The position numbers and the translations under genes are program-made. From assembly GCA_033675545.1 (NCBI GenBank), contig JAWDGP010001382.1:963501-1027500 (forward strand): 64,000 nucleotides of DNA, given 5' to 3'. Positions 1-32,213 of the stretch are shown here, piece after piece. The notes below the pieces were generated by a model. That model saw nothing but the letters and a program-made list of their open reading frames with translations, ran no database searches and was not told where the DNA came from. The stretch comes from Elysia crispata (Eukaryota; Mollusca; Gastropoda; Plakobranchidae). Position 1 is the first letter of the stretch. Each line of letters begins with the position of its first letter.

Positions 1-146
1 TCCTTTTGTCTTTTTTAAGTCTAATACCCGTAAAAAAAAAACCAAAACAAAAAAAAAAGAATTTGGAAAGGTAAAAGCGAAAGAAACATAAAAAAAAAAA
101 CCCATAAGAACCTTTGTAATTTAGTTTGAAGTTTATTCTCAAAATA

Positions 147-220
<74 letters not shown>

Positions 221-2623
221 CAAAATAATACTTTTTACAAATGACAGCAAGTATTCAATTGATCTATAAAGCTGACTTACTGTTGCACACCTTGACTTTA
301 ATAGTTAATTATATATGAAATGAAACAATATCACCTTTGACGATACACTGTGCAAAAATTTAAGGTTATGATGTCATTCACCTATACTTTAAAACCAGTC
401 TGTTTTGTATACACGCAATAAGAGAAACAAAATCTTCATGAAAATAGCTTTATATTTGTTTAAAATCTTGATTTGAAGCAAATCTGACCAGACTTTAGTG
501 ATTATGAGTGTTCAAAATATCAATAGCAGAGGAGATTAGATGTAATTTTATAAACTTTTGTATAGTGCAATATCATGATACTGAAATCGCCGTTGGCTCT
601 GCCAAATTGAATACCACAACCTGTCCACATAGGTCTGTAAAGAATTACAAAAAACGTAATCCTCTAAACATGGAATTTTTTTAGCCCTGAATTCAGAATG
701 AAGATACATTAATAAAAATATTATTGATAATTAAAAGAAGGTAAAAGAAAAGAAAATGAGATTGCCTTGCATAGATTATTTAACATGAAAAAACTCGCTT
801 ATTACAGTTTTGAATAATATGGGGTTCGTTATTTCATTCCTATAGAAAGATCTCAAGGAAATCTAGCAATCCGAAGTGCTCCTCTTAAGCAGCTGCATTG
901 ATGCTTCACATGTATCAATTATTAAATAAAGGAATTTGTAAATTGAAGCAATTTTTACGATAGCTTATTGAAAGTGTACATCGTTCAAATTTTTGTATGG
1001 AATGGAATTGCTGCCTTGGCCAGCCTGAGTACAAATGTACTTTTCTTAGCACTTAAACTTTTGCCCATTTTCCTATGTTATATTTAGAAACCAAAAGCTT
1101 TAAGTTTTATAAATGAGCATTTTCAGCAATGTCAGATGCATCTCTCTGCTTGAAAAATAGACATGTATAAGTATGTTCAAGCCATGCATGCTCATGTGAT
1201 GGTGACTACGAGGAAAGCAAGCATCAAGACCAGCGCTGTAGAGGAAGAAAGGGCTGAGGAAAGAAGAAAACGAACATCTCAAATTCTAGAAATAACAGTC
1301 TAAAAATTTAACTATGCCAAGAATTGCATAATCACTTGGATATGCACAGGGTGATAACAATAGAATCTAAATGAAATATTAACGACTATAAAAAAAAAAT
1401 CTATTGTGGTCTGAGGACAAGCATAATTCATACACCAATCAGAAGATTTATATTTCAGTATACTATAAGTTTCTAAAAGAGATTTGGAGAAGGCTTATTT
1501 TCAATTTTATTACATTTTAAAAAGCCTAAATCTGCATAAAGGATCTTTTTTCCTCTTTTGAGAAAAGACTAAAGCATGGGTAGGATAAAAATGAATGAGT
1601 AAATTATTCTTGTCTCAGGCAATGAATGCATAGAATAATGAGTAAGATTAAGAAAGTCAAGACAGGAAAAGAAACAAAATGGAATATTTTGTCTCTGCTT
1701 GAAAAATTAAATTATGCATGCATATGTTCAGTTAAAATAAAAATAACTCCGTATAGAGACTAAATAAGAGAAAACAATTCCAGCCAGAGACCTACTTAGA
1801 GTTCAAATAAATTTGAATATGCATAGAAGATATGAGAGAAAAAAAAGAAACGAAATGGACCTCTGAGTGAAAATAGAAAGTGTAAGTTTTTCATAAAGGA
1901 ACTAAAAATATTAGGAAGAGCAGAGGTGTATTCTTTCTTTCGATCCTCCTTGATACATATTTTTTGGACAATTAACTTTGAAATGAGATAAAAAACAAAA
2001 CAAAAAAAACCCCCAAAAAACCAGAACTTAGAAAATAACCAAAGTAGAATGAGAAAGACAATTTGCAGCCACAAGATTTCTTTGACTGGCAAAACTTTTG
2101 AAGTGGAAATGACAGAAACAAAACAATTTGAAAGCAAGTTTTCTTTAATTGAAAAAAAATCCAAAGTGCACACAAGAAAAATAATTTGAAACTCCACCAT
2201 TGGTCTTTTATAAAACCTTCCAGAATAGGAAAAGGGGAGATAGAATTTAAAAAGAAAAAATGACAGAATAAAAAATGTTTTTTTTTTTAAACTCCATGAA
2301 GCTTCCCATATGATGTTACCTCATGAGCTTTACTCCGTTGCTGAAGATTGAATAAAGTTATTTTTACAAAGTTATTAAAGCTTAAGTTGTATGCTTTCTT
2401 AAAAAACTTTACTTTCTTTAAAAAGGGTTTTGTTTTTTTTATTCCAAGATAGCACATTCTATATCAAATACATTACATTAATCTTAAATAAAATCTAGGC
2501 CTACGACATTCCCCCTCCCCCCCGTAATGACCTAAGAATACAAGATGAAAATAACAACGTTGGAGTTCATTTATGATAAGGGTGACTGCTGTGACGTTGA
2601 GAGCGGCCTGGGCGGTGAACTTT
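1..2623. other. AT-rich flank with no clear gene
   Basis: No exon with a convincing homologue is visible. The stretch has many poly-A/T runs and a (TAA)n array near its left edge. Open frames here are short, Phe/Leu/Lys-rich and typical of AT-rich DNA. It lies downstream of the minus-strand CRTAC1-like gene, so 3' UTR or further 3' exons of that gene are possible. One weak candidate exon at 573-634 is discussed in the findings. Confidence 0.6.
148..220. repeat. (TAA)n microsatellite
   Basis: About 24 uninterrupted TAA units, read directly. It begins after an imperfect AATAATAG stretch and ends at CAAAATAATA. Confidence 0.95.
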
Positions 2624-3640
<1,017 letters not shown>

Positions 3641-4017
3641 TCAATGTACATAAGACATTATATCAAACTTGAAACAAGAAGAAACTCTAAAAATGACAAT
3701 AACCCTAAAACTGGATAATATCTTTTGGTTATACAAGTACATGCTACCATAATGAAGATCTATGTTCTTAAGAATTGTATATTTCAAATGTGGTAATACT
3801 TCACAACAATTCAAAAGAAATATGTTTGCCTAGTGAAAATAAAGCTATGCAGGTAACATATTTTCATTCACAAATCAGGAACTTTCAAGACAGGTGCAAA
3901 ATGGTAATTTTGTTCAATGAAAATGGCACATTCAAGATATTTGGTTGAGATCTATTTGGTTAGTGAATCATGATATGTATAGATCATGCTTTGGATGCCT
4001 AGGAATGTGCGGTACTA

Positions 4018-10619
<6,602 letters not shown>

Positions 10620-11674
10620 GACTAAGAACCTGAGAGGAAAAAAAATAGAAAAAAAATTATATATATATATAAAATAATGTCGAAAGGTTCTCTTGAAAAC
10701 TTAGGGTAATGGAGCCTGATTCATCCCTTGTTCGTCAAGTCCAACAGTATCGGGTGTTCATCTGTTACAAATTCTGGCCCCACCGCTCGTTCCCATTGAA
10801 GGAAACTAAGAGCATTGTTTCAATAGGTCTAGAGAACTGAATCTAGCGGAAGCCTTGAATGTCACAGTTCCACCTAGAATTGAATCGGATATTAAGAGGA
10901 GTAGCAAGCCTTCTTGCGTTTTGTTTTTTTTTATTTATCTATTTTTATTTGCCTTTTTATTGCGTTCCGCACCCTTGCATCGTATTTTCTTCGCTTTCAT
11001 ACATTTTTTTTTTGTTTGTTTTGTTTCTAGTTTTTTTTTTACATTGTATTCTATAACACAATTTTTGCTCATTTATTTATTTTAATTTGCTAAAATGAAG
11101 TAACAGCATAATAAGTTCAAAAGATCGACAGCCCGGTTATAGCAGCAAAGCAGCAACACCATATTAAAACTGTCCCACCTGGTGCTAGAAGATTACTAGT
11201 AGATAATCCGTTCGCGTGACAGTTAACGATATGCCTAGGGCGAGTTCTTGAAACAATATGATGTGTAGCTTAGAGTGTCGATAAACAAAAAGCATTATAA
11301 CAGTAAGTTCGGATGTTGGCACTCTAGCACATTTTGGTACAAGGTCGGATCCGGTCAAATTCGAGAGCCGCAGAAAATAAGTAGCGATGAGAATACCCAG
11401 GATAGTCATAGAGAACAAAGGACTAGGATAACTGAAAACACTTTTAGAGAAAGTGACCGCACGGAAATCGCACTGAAGCAAGTGGATGGTGAGGAGTTTG
11501 AAAAGGAGAGGGATTAAGACGGGGGGAGGGGGGCTACGCATGGCCTGCTGGTTACATTCGACGCAGTTACTATAGCGATCAAACATAATATAATTATGAT
11601 GACTTTATTTGATTTTTTTTTAGATCATGCTTGTCCATTGTTTAAGTTTAGTTTTCTGTTCTTTGCGTGCGTGA

Positions 11675-11679
<5 letters not shown>

Positions 11680-11766
<87 letters not shown>
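11680..11766. repeat. (TC)n microsatellite
   Basis: A pure TC run of about 87 bases that decays into CCCT units. Confidence 0.95.
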
Positions 11767-11770
<4 letters not shown>

Positions 11771-12523
11771 CCTCCCTCTTTCTCTCTACCTTTATCTATC
11801 AATTTATCTCCCATCATGTATCCTATATTTTCTTTTACTGCTGGAGAAACAAACCGTTTTGAGAATGAGAAGGTAAAAACCAAACAGCAGCTTTGGGGTT
11901 ATTTTTTTTTAGGTAACCAACATTTAACAAGAACTCATTGCAGGAAAATGATACAAATGGGAATCTTTTAGTTAGCAATTTGATTTACAAAGTGCTATTA
12001 TTAAAAAAAATATATAAAAGCAATAGAAGATAAAGAAGAATAGATTCTCTTGTTTGCTTGTTTGTTGTTACTTTTTTAATAAAGAATAATAAAGAACAAT
12101 AACTTCAATTCCTTTTAGAAGAGAGATTAAAAAAAGAGCTGTTTACACTAATTCAAATAAAAGTGTCTCTTGTTTGACTCAACTGCTTCATTGAACGACC
12201 AGTTGTGGACACGCACAAGCCTGCTGACCGCTCACCATAAGTGTTTACTACACTGTATTGTAACCATATTATTGATATTCTGATGGCCTTCACATTGTAC
12301 AGTGCGGACAATTGGAAAGGCTTATACAGTTAATGTTCCTAAGTGTTTTTTTCCCTCGGTGGCCAGATATGGAAACAATATTAAGGTAAGGTCGACCAAG
12401 AGAGGAGTAGAAGGGTGAGAGAGGTAAGGTCAAGGGGGAAAGACAACCCGTGAGTATATGTGGGAAAATTAAATCGGAATGGTAAGAAGGACAAGGTGAA
12501 GAAGAGAGCAATGGAGAGAGAAC

Positions 12524-12549
12524 TATATATATATATATATATATATATA
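12524..12549. repeat. (TA)n microsatellite
   Basis: About 13 TA units in the divergent intergenic region. Confidence 0.9.
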
Positions 12550-13669
12550 GGAAGATCTTTGGTCGTTTCTTTTTCATTTGTTCTTAGCATGATAGCTGAA
12601 AGGAAAAGCCATTGTGTAGAGCTTCGTGTAATGATTCGAAGTAAGCAGATCCTAGCTTGGTGTTTAATGATCATGGCAGACTATAGAAGGTTACGTAGAC
12701 CTGACAAGTGACATTTGTCATTTTTTTCTCTTCTCTTTCTTGTATGACTTTCTCAAGTCAAACTTAGGCGGTCTTAATCTGACCTAGGTCGTTGGGGCCA
12801 AGGTTGTTTGTGGACATATCCTGAGAGGAGAGGTCAAGCTTGAGATCAGAAGATGTACGCATACGATGTTGGACGGAAATAACCTACATGTAAGGAGCAA
12901 TGACCCTATGGCAATGACTTATCATTAGTGTCAAGCAATGTATGATGGCGACGATAATGCTAATAACGAGTTGGTAAAGGTAAAACTTGCTTAGTTAAGA
13001 ATGAATGTAACATAACTTTTGGTTGCCACTTCATATCTTACCCTTAAACCCTATGGTTAAAGATTTTTTTTATTCATGATAGTGACGATGGTAGAAATTT
13101 TGAACAATTTTGTCTTTTTCATCAATGCTGATAGGAATCATGCTAGGATAATTGGAAATAAAAGCGGTGAGAGTGAATAAAGCGGTGATGGTGATCGAAT
13201 TCATGCTGCCGCTCAAACTGACGAAAAAGAAAGACACTTTTGATGACAGATATGCTTATCGCAAAGACGATAACGATGAATATAGTGATACATGTAGTTT
13301 TCTGCTCAAATGAGACTAAAATCTTAAAAGAAATGTTTACCCATATTTCAACCCCCCCCCCAAAGGAAAAAAATAGGGGCACAGGGGGTCGCTTTGCAAG
13401 TAACATATTATTTTATTTTGATAATAAAGAACAAAATCCTTTGCTTACATAACATACACGTTCAACTGCACATCTAGATTGTTTTACAAGTAATCCCACA
13501 TATCTCCCTAACTCTCTCATTAAGAATAGGTTGATAAAGTTATAATTATCATTAGTGTTATCACTCAACTTTCCTTCAGCATTATTTAAATGATTGTTTA
13601 ACAGTTATTATCATCAACTTAAACCAGGGGGATGACATGGGGGAAGCTTATGCTTAAAAAAAAGTTGAG

Positions 13670-13805
<136 letters not shown>

Positions 13806-14353
13806 ACTGATAATAATGCTAACTTGACGCCCGGATTCTGAAAAGGATTGAAACCTGATCTCAACTGCGAGGCATCCATGCTCCCGCGGCTTCTAAAATA
13901 CCGATTAATAATTCCTGGTGTACGTAGGCTATTTTATTTAATCAGCAGCTGCTGGTGAATGCTTTTGGTAAAAGGTCAGCTAGCGAATACCACCCACTAA
14001 TCCTATGGTATAACACGTAAATCTTTCAACACTTTACTTGATCCTTAAAGTGTACTCTCTCTCTGTTTGTTGTATGTGTGACTCATACGTCCGCTCGAAG
14101 AGATCTATTATGCACTGTAAGACAACCTAGAACTCTCCATTTAAGTATGTACTTATATCACTTGCATAATGATTAAAACGTACTATTAGTGTGTACTTTA
14201 TAATAGCTAAAGTAGAGTTTAGAAAAAAAGTATGCGTGCCCTTTTCTTGTGTAACTTAATGTACGAATAAGGTCACACTAACCTTGGAGCTACTTTAAAG
14301 AGAAAGAGGCTGGGTATGATGAGAGAGGCACAAAGAAATGGTGGGAAGAAAAA

Positions 14354-14471
<118 letters not shown>

Positions 14472-14759
14472 TTGTCACGCTACCAATAAATGACATTCCG
14501 TAACACTCCCTCCTGCTGTGTGGTAGTTCTTGGGGATAAACCATGCTACATTTGGAAAGCAGCGATGAGACCGTCAGACCACGAAAAGAGCAACAGATTA
14601 ATCGATAGACGATTTGATACAATACACTGGGATACTAGATTTCTTTTTTTTTTTTTTTAATCTAATCGTGAGAGACAAGGAGCTCCAGAGGGACTTATTT
14701 GATTTTTAAAAAGATCGGAAGAAATAATTAATGGCCTTGCAGAGAAAGAATGAAATGAG

Positions 14760-14781
14760 CACACACACACACACACAGAGC

Positions 14782-14843
<62 letters not shown>
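14760..14843. repeat. (CA)n-(GA)n compound microsatellite
   Basis: About 8 CA units pass through AGAGCGAG into a GA run that ends near 14843. Confidence 0.95.
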
Positions 14844-14847
<4 letters not shown>

Positions 14848-15089
14848 CGATGTAATAGTGTAAAGGCTAGATGATTAAACTTATCAATAGCTCGTTTGGT
14901 TTATAAGTATGCAAGGCATAACAATTGATAAATTTCGCGACGAATAATAGGCCTATCTAGATCTAGTTTACTAATTTAAGAAGAAACAAAAAGTAGGTAA
15001 GGTAAGAAGGATTCCAGCTGAGAGTTATAATGATTAAACAATATTTATCTCATTATGCTTGTTTGGGTTTATTTAAGGGTGATTACTTT

Positions 15090-15182
<93 letters not shown>
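15090..15182. repeat. (GA)n microsatellite
   Basis: A GA run of about 90 bases with one GAAA interruption near its left edge. Confidence 0.95.
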
Positions 15183-15186
<4 letters not shown>

Positions 15187-15825
15187 GTAAGTATGATATA
15201 AATTATAATGGTTGGACGATTCATGAAGACGACAAAGAAAGAGATACATTTAAAAAAAGTGTATTTACCTGGCTGATGAAGCAGAAAAAATCTACGGTTG
15301 AAGGAATAGACGCTTGAATACCGCAAAAAACTTTCTCACTTACAGTCTCGACCTGTAGACTTAATATGGATCTAGGCTAGAAAAATCATATCCACCACAA
15401 AGTCTAGCCACTGCAATTATAACTTGTCAGCGCTAGTGAACAAAATTTAAGAAATATGACAGACTCAAAGCAACTTAAAAGTTAGCAAACACTTCACAGA
15501 GCGTCTACAATCATTGAATAAATGGGATGAATGTACCCGGCAACAATTTCATAAGCACAACTACATCGACACGTTCAGAGGATTATTGTGTAACACATGG
15601 TGCTATATTTAGGCTGTTTATGAAATTCGAAAGGGATGTTACTCCGAATGCCCTAAAAAAACCCCCAACCAACACACATTCATAATGCAGAGATTTTCAC
15701 TGGGTATATTTAAGCATAAGTTTAACTGTGATGAATTTTACTCGTTATTCAATTAGATATTCGAAGTATTAACATAAGTAAAAACTATAACAATAAAATT
15801 TTATTTTTGAATGTGTGGGAAAAGG

Positions 15826-15896
15826 TATAGATCTAGATTTAGATCTACGGTGAATTTTGGGTGATATGTAGATCTAGAGATCTAGATCTAGCATTT
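15826..15896. repeat. AGATCT / TAGATC palindrome cluster
   Basis: Overlapping AGATCT and TCTAGA hexamers recur within about 70 bases. Related shorter clusters occur near 14956, 17940 and 30426. Such clusters are familiar from gastropod genomes; no function is assigned. Confidence 0.7.
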
Positions 15897-15967
15897 TTAC
15901 TGTTTTCCTGCAAAGAAAGGAACTCACATAACGCCATATGTAATAAAAGAACTAATAACTAATTAAT

Positions 15968-16003
15968 ATGTGTGTGTGTGTGAGAAAGAGAGAGAGAGAG
16001 AGA
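15968..16003. repeat. (TG)n-(GA)n compound microsatellite
   Basis: About seven TG units followed by about ten GA units, 165 bases upstream of the ABHD12-like start codon. Confidence 0.9.
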
Positions 16004-16166
16004 GTCATGAAGTTACTTGAAATTGTAAGCTTCTTTTGATTGTAAGGGATATCACTCTTAAAATTTTAGCTGTAAACAAACAACTCGCATTTCATTGGTT
16101 AAGCGATTCGCTATTGGGCCATGTTCACAACAGGGTCACTACAACGTAAACATCTAAATCTAGTCA

Positions 16167-26027
<9,861 letters not shown>

Positions 26028-29000
26028 CCCTTACAGTTTGGCCTCAGTAGCTTAAGGATGTCAATTGCTTTCAGAGATAGTTTGTTTTGTTTTTTAGAAA
26101 AGTTTTGATCATATTACTTATGATGAAAGGAATATTGTTTCTGCTACGTATTAACAAGAAGAGAAAAAAAAAGGAATGATCTGCAATGTCTGTGAATATT
26201 GATTTAGAATACTCATAGTTGACATTCTTCCTTCATAACCTGTAATATTGTGATAAGGGTTGTCTAGATATCAAACTTGTTATGTGTCGGCTTACAAGAT
26301 ATGCAAGTATGGCAATTGTGCTCAAACCTTGTTATGTGATATTGTTTGCCTTTGACTGACTATAAGATACAAAAGTTTAAGAAAGATATCCTATAATAAT
26401 ATTTTGATGGGTCCAAAAAACAGTTTAGACATTGTAAATGCATTAAAAGTATGGTAGTTCAGTATAGAACTTGTTTAATGATAAATGCATCTGCTCTTTG
26501 CCTTTTTATGTTATAAAAATATTCTTTGGTCTTGCTGAAAATTTAATGACCCTACTTACGCTTTTTTTTTTTTAATTTCCTTTGGAAAGAGAAACTGAAG
26601 TTGTTTTTTTATGATATATATCACTTGCACAGCATGACTAAGTTGAACTGATCAAATTTGAGTTTTAAGGCTAAGCTTTTGCTGGTAGGACTTAGTTAAA
26701 ATCAAATCATTGTATAAGTACTCTGGTTTCAAAATTTGAAATGTTTCATAAAAACATTCTGAGAGATTTTTAATCAACTGTGTGAACTAACTTGCTCTAA
26801 CATATAATTTTGAATTGGAATGTTCAATTTTTATGTTATTTTTATTTTTCTTTAATAAGAGAAGAAAATCATTAAAGGAAATTAGCATAGTCTCTTTTTC
26901 ATGATATGCGTCAGAAACTTTCTAAATATTTGCTTTCATTCATCTTAAGATTCTTTTTTTTCTTTTTATCCAACTGTATTACAAATTATTTTGAATATTT
27001 TAAATTGTATTACATTGTGGAAGTATTTCTAACCTTTATAGGTGTATTTTTATTAATCCTGTACTACCTCCACTATATTTACAATAGCAATGCTTCAAAG
27101 GCAACAATGATTCATTAAGTTTTACTGCATGTTGATCTCAAACACAGTAAAATTTTTATAATCAAAATTCCTGTAAGACAGATTGATGCTGAAATACAAA
27201 CTTTTGAGGGCCCCACATAAGATCTATTATTTAAAAATGTTTATGTGTTGTTTTTTTTTCATTTATTTTGAATATCTGATGTTTCTTTTTATAAAGCGTT
27301 TGCAAGCATTTGATGCAAGTACATGGCAATATGCCTGACTTAAGTGAATCCACAACGTTGTCATGCAACTAAAAAATCCACTGTTTTAAACATCTTGAAA
27401 GAATCTTACCACAGATCAGTTCTGTCAGCGTAATTCTTCTTTACTGATACCGAAAGAGTATCCTCTAGAGTGTTAGACAATGCTTTTTTGTTTCTCATTA
27501 TCTATAAAAAATAAAATGGGACTGAGAACCAACATTCATCAAATAGATGACAAAATTGACCTAAGGGATGAGAAAAAAAACATCCTTTAAAGACATAAAA
27601 AATATAATGTAGATCTTTCATCACTCAAAAAGAATAAAAAAAAAATTCTTTGCATATTTACAGTCAGTTTTTATTCTTATAAACCAGGATACTTTTTTTT
27701 AGTTATCATTGCATGAAAAAGTGTTGTCTTTTTTTTTTTTTACAATTATTTTTTTCCAAATCATTTCTAGGATATGTAAGTTTTTTTTAAACAAATGCAA
27801 ACAAATTAATATTGTATCAATAAATGCAAAGAAATTAATATTGTATCAATTTCCTTCCTTTTTTTTCTGCAGCAAAGAAAGGAATAAAAAGTAGGGAAAC
27901 CTGACCTTCTCTGGGTTAATTATTGAAGTTCTATTTGATTTTCCAATTTTATCTCTTCCAACATGGGCACTGCTAGTTCTTGCCAAAAAACTCAAGAACA
28001 GTTGTTGTTGATCCGAAATGTGAGCAGGTGTGTAAATTATCAATTATTGTTGATTAGATTTTAATTCATTTTTCAGTTTTAACTCAGTGTTATGTTTATT
28101 TTGCACCATCTGACGACTTAGTATGAAACTTCTGTTCTTACACAATTTCACTTTATACAGAAAAAAATTATGGTAAATTTCATGGTCTTTTTTTTTTTTC
28201 TTTTGTTTTTATTTCCAACATATGTTACAAACGTGATAAGTGACTTTTTTTTTTTTTATTATTTTCTGCATATGTCTCACATATTGTATTTAAAGCTCTT
28301 AAAAGATTTTGCACAATTCTGTTTCTAATGTCTGTAAATTTTGTGCTGTCCATTTTTGTTCCAGCAGCGTAATAAGGTTTATAAATTTATGACTTTCCTT
28401 CTTTTATGTAGCTCTGAAGCTGGTATGCAGGTTTCCAAATGAATTGTAAGATAAGCATGCCTTTCCTTAACATATTCGTTATGTGCTGCAGTCAAAAAAC
28501 ATTTTAAATTACTTTACGAAACGAATTTGCGCTGCACAAATGCAGTTACTTCTTGTAAGTATTTTCATTTATATTTACCCTAATACATAGAGAAACGTAC
28601 ATGCTAGTCATAATCTTTGATAAAAATTGGCTTGGATGTTTCAGCATAGTGTCATTGCTGCTTTTTTTGTCATGTTGAACTTAATTGAATTGGTAGCCCG
28701 AGTGAAATTTTTGAAGTGCCAGATATGAGTAGTGATGGAAAAAGCCATTCTGGATGTGTATTTCTATGTGCATAAATTATTTTTGCCTTTTTGACCCTTG
28801 TTATTAATATATCTATACTAAACTATACATTCGTGGTTGTTGTAAGTATCTTTATTATTATTTTATGAAACTGGATTCTTCCCTTAGAACCACTATTGTA
28901 GTAATTGGTGATATGTGCATTTTTTATCGTGCACGAAACTTTTTGAGCATGTGTGATTGTCCATTTATAACAATTCGATTAGACAATAAAATCAATAGCT

Positions 29001-30299
29001 TTCTTAACAATTTGTATTTTCTTTTCTCTTTTTTCCAGTACCTTATCACGAACCTACGTAAAGTATTTGTGGATTCAAAACATTAGAGAAAAAAAGCAGA
29101 AATATTTTTTCCTTTTTTTTGTGAGTGTGTTTATGGGTATTAAGATATTCAGTTTCAGCTATCTACCAATCACAAGTCGTATGATAGGCTTAAAAACTTA
29201 GTAAATGAAAAATGCAGTATGACGATATTTATAGTAATGTATTTTTTGTCTTCTCAGAGGAAGAAATCGAATGAAATTCTCAGTTTTTTTTCTGAGAATG
29301 CATTTAAATTTAAGATCTGCTGAAATAGTAGGAAAAGGAGAAATTCATGTTATCACAAAATTGAAATTTCTGATATCTGAATTAATGGGACTGGTTTAAA
29401 GTGACATAATTGTGGAACTTGTACAGCCTTGTTTTAAAATAGATAAATACATTTCAGGGAGTGTATCATTATTGGAAAGCATCAATTGTTTAAATAATGT
29501 GAGCCCAAACAGTTGATACAATAAACCACCTGCATATACAATGCATTTAGTTTTTCATTAACCGTCTTTATACATGAACGTTGAAACGTGGAAATTTGGA
29601 TTTTTTTCTTCTTATTTGTTATTAAAGTGTATTTCTACAACGGCTTTTTTTTTGTACGGCAGGATGACAGGTGATTATGAAAGGAACATTTCTCTAGGAA
29701 TATTTTCTTGCACAAGCATGAAATGTACAAAATGCCATACACCTTGAGATCTTTTTATCAAACTCTTATTAATATTTGTACGGAAAACATGTTATTAGAC
29801 ATATTTTGAAGAATCGGGAATATATAATATAGTAATAATCCATTTTTTTTTGTTGTTTTATTTTTTTTTATTCATTTATCTTTTGCAAGTCACTGAGTAG
29901 CGGTAATTAAAAAAAAAATATGCGTCATTCAGTGGACTGTTAAGAATTTTAATTTTTTTCACATAAGAGTGGGTTAAATAAAAATTAAAACGCGCGTTCA
30001 GAGACCTCTTGATAATTTCAACTCAAGCATCTGCGTCAGACACTATTCGAACCAACCACAGACTTCCTGGTGCAATACTTGAATGTCTACCAAAGACCAC
30101 TAACATGGCAACATTCTAACCTGAAGACGAAACAAGCGCTCACTTTCAGGCCCCTGTTATTCTGAGTTGTTTCCAATGATAAACGAGCCTCGCTGCTAGC
30201 AACCATGTAAATGTAAGATCAGAGCCACGCGTCGCCAATACAGCTCTTACTGGGTAGTTCTATAGAAACCGCTATGGGCGAGTGGGGTGTGGGGTGGAG
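26028..30299. other. 3' flank of the ABHD12-like gene and intergenic DNA
   Basis: AT-rich with many T runs and no exon recognised on either strand. The first clear AATAAA on the plus strand after the stop is near 27508, with others near 27628, 27826 and 28983; any could end the ABHD12-like mRNA, which would then have a long 3' UTR. A 29-base direct duplication lies at 27793-27850. Confidence 0.55.
27793..27850. repeat. Tandem duplication of a 29-bp unit
   Basis: The unit AAATGCAAACAAATTAATAT plus nine further bases occurs twice back to back, with one substitution (ACAAATTAAT versus AGAAATTAAT). Confidence 0.85.
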
Positions 30300-30639
30300 G
30301 AGAATAAAAGGCTCTCAATGCCTCGGCGAGCACCGACCGTCTCGCCTTGCTGGCTATGAATGAGCACTTGTATTGTCCATGTGTAGAGATAAATGGGCTG
30401 TCACATAAAACCAAGCGATCATGACTAGATCTAGATCTATCAAATATCAACGCGAGAAGTCTTTAGGAAGAATGATCTGTTCAGGCGTGGAAGAGTGAAG
30501 TAAGACGCAAGTGCCGAAGATTGTGTTTTGAAGATTCGAGTTCGGGTTTTCTGGATCGGCCAGTTTGTGTGAGTGATTCGTTGTAGAACTCTCAGTTTGG
30601 GCCTCCTGTTTTACTGAGAGGCCGATAGCGAGAAATAAG
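30300..30639 (+). promoter_or_regulatory. Possible promoter and non-coding first exon of the tandem-CARD gene
   Basis: This stretch is richer in GC and CpG than its surroundings. A TATA-like GAATAAAAGG at about 30301-30310 is followed by sequence free of long T runs and ends in AATAAG before GTAACA at 30640, a usable splice donor. The coding exon of the double-CARD gene 8 kb downstream is preceded by a good acceptor at 38550 but no promoter signs of its own. The link between the two is inference; transcript data would decide it. Confidence 0.3.
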
Positions 30640-32193
30640 GTAACAAAATTTAAACAGTTAAGAATCCTGTAGAGTAATTTTTTTTCCCTTAACCAAATTT
30701 AATGGTGCAATTAAGGATGTATGTTTAGTTAGAAACACACCTGACGGACACATCAAGTTAACGATAACAATTGTTTTCATTTTACAAGACTCAATTCGTT
30801 TTCTCTTCATACTTTCATGACTGCGATACATCGCGGTTAAAAATTCATTTTAGCTCATAACTGCTTTTCACGTGTTATGATCCCTATTTCTACCGCATGT
30901 TTAAAAGATATCATGGGTCCATTAAATTCCTACAATCATATATATTTTTATGCACATAAGTTACGTTGACCTTTGACCTGAAAAAGTGCGGTGATAATTA
31001 GGCATCGCAAACTTTCATATAGAATTTACTTGTGACACTTAGGGCCTATGTTTAAAACGTTGAGTGGCAAGAAGTCGATATACTTTAAAAAGGTAAATAA
31101 GTTTTAAAATGTTCTTAGTAAAGAGTCATAACTTAGCTACGAAATTCTCCGTATTTTATTCTTGATTTCATGATAGCTTGTGATGATTTAATGCGGATTG
31201 ACAATGCTTACCCTTCATGATACAAGAGATTAAAAAGATATTCCGGTAATCAAACTTAACATTTTTTTATGATATACTTTTATTTTAAAATTATATACTG
31301 AATATAGAGGTACATGTATCTTGAAATCGTTTAAGCTTTATTAGTGAATCCTCAATATTGTAAAAAAAAAAAAATGAAGAAGCACTTTCGTACACTATTG
31401 CCTTTTTGCTCATTGCAATCTTGTAAAAATTAGTCGACTTATTTTTTCTCGTACGCACGACTTAAATCACTTGCTGTGTAAAGGGCATTCGTCCAGATTC
31501 TGTGAAGAGTAAAATTCAAATATTCTCAGGTTCAATCGCAAGTTTATATTTTTGTTCTCTCCGAAACACATGATAAATTGACCTGCATTCTCTAGTGCGA
31601 CACAGACGCTGCACTTGATATTTTTCCTTAGGAGTCAAAACGGTATTTGCTAGACGGTAATGTTTACAAACGAAATCGATAATCTGAATGGCATTAATTG
31701 AAAGCACGTTTCCTCGCTGAATGCGCCGTTCACACAGGGCGCTAAGATGCCTTTGTGGTCCATTCATGTGTAGAGTGAAAGGGGTAAACATGGCGGAGTG
31801 ATTAAGAAGTGTGAAATGTTTAAGACGTTGCACATTTTTTATTCGGAACGTTGTCTCCTTCCCAGTTCGATTGGCTTACATTGCGTGTAGGCTATGTTTT
31901 GGTAAGCAATGGTAAGAGTGAGACTGTAAGGAGAAAAATTTGGGTGGAGGTGGAGAGAAGGAGCTTATTTAGAAACTGGACATCACTACATCATTAATAC
32001 ACCTTTATTAATTCTTATTTAATCAAAGCATTATAATATTTTTTTCTAACAAGTGTGCGTAATGCATGAGCTAATAAAGCAGCGGGAAATGAATATGCTG
32101 GAAAGGTTGAAAAATAAGTATGAGTCAATGTATCCAGGAATAAAATGTTTATATTCATAAGTTTAAAAAGTACGGTACGGTATTAGATTGAAA

Positions 32194-32213
32194 GGGGGGG
32201 GGGGGGGGGGGGG
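32194..32213. repeat. Poly-G run (20 G)
   Basis: Twenty consecutive G followed directly by seven A. Homopolymers of this length are also common assembly and sequencing error sites, so the exact length is uncertain. Confidence 0.85.

Noticed and set aside
31516-31833. 105-codon open frame on the minus strand
   Set aside because: No recognisable domain, no splice partners, and no sign of selection that can be judged by eye.
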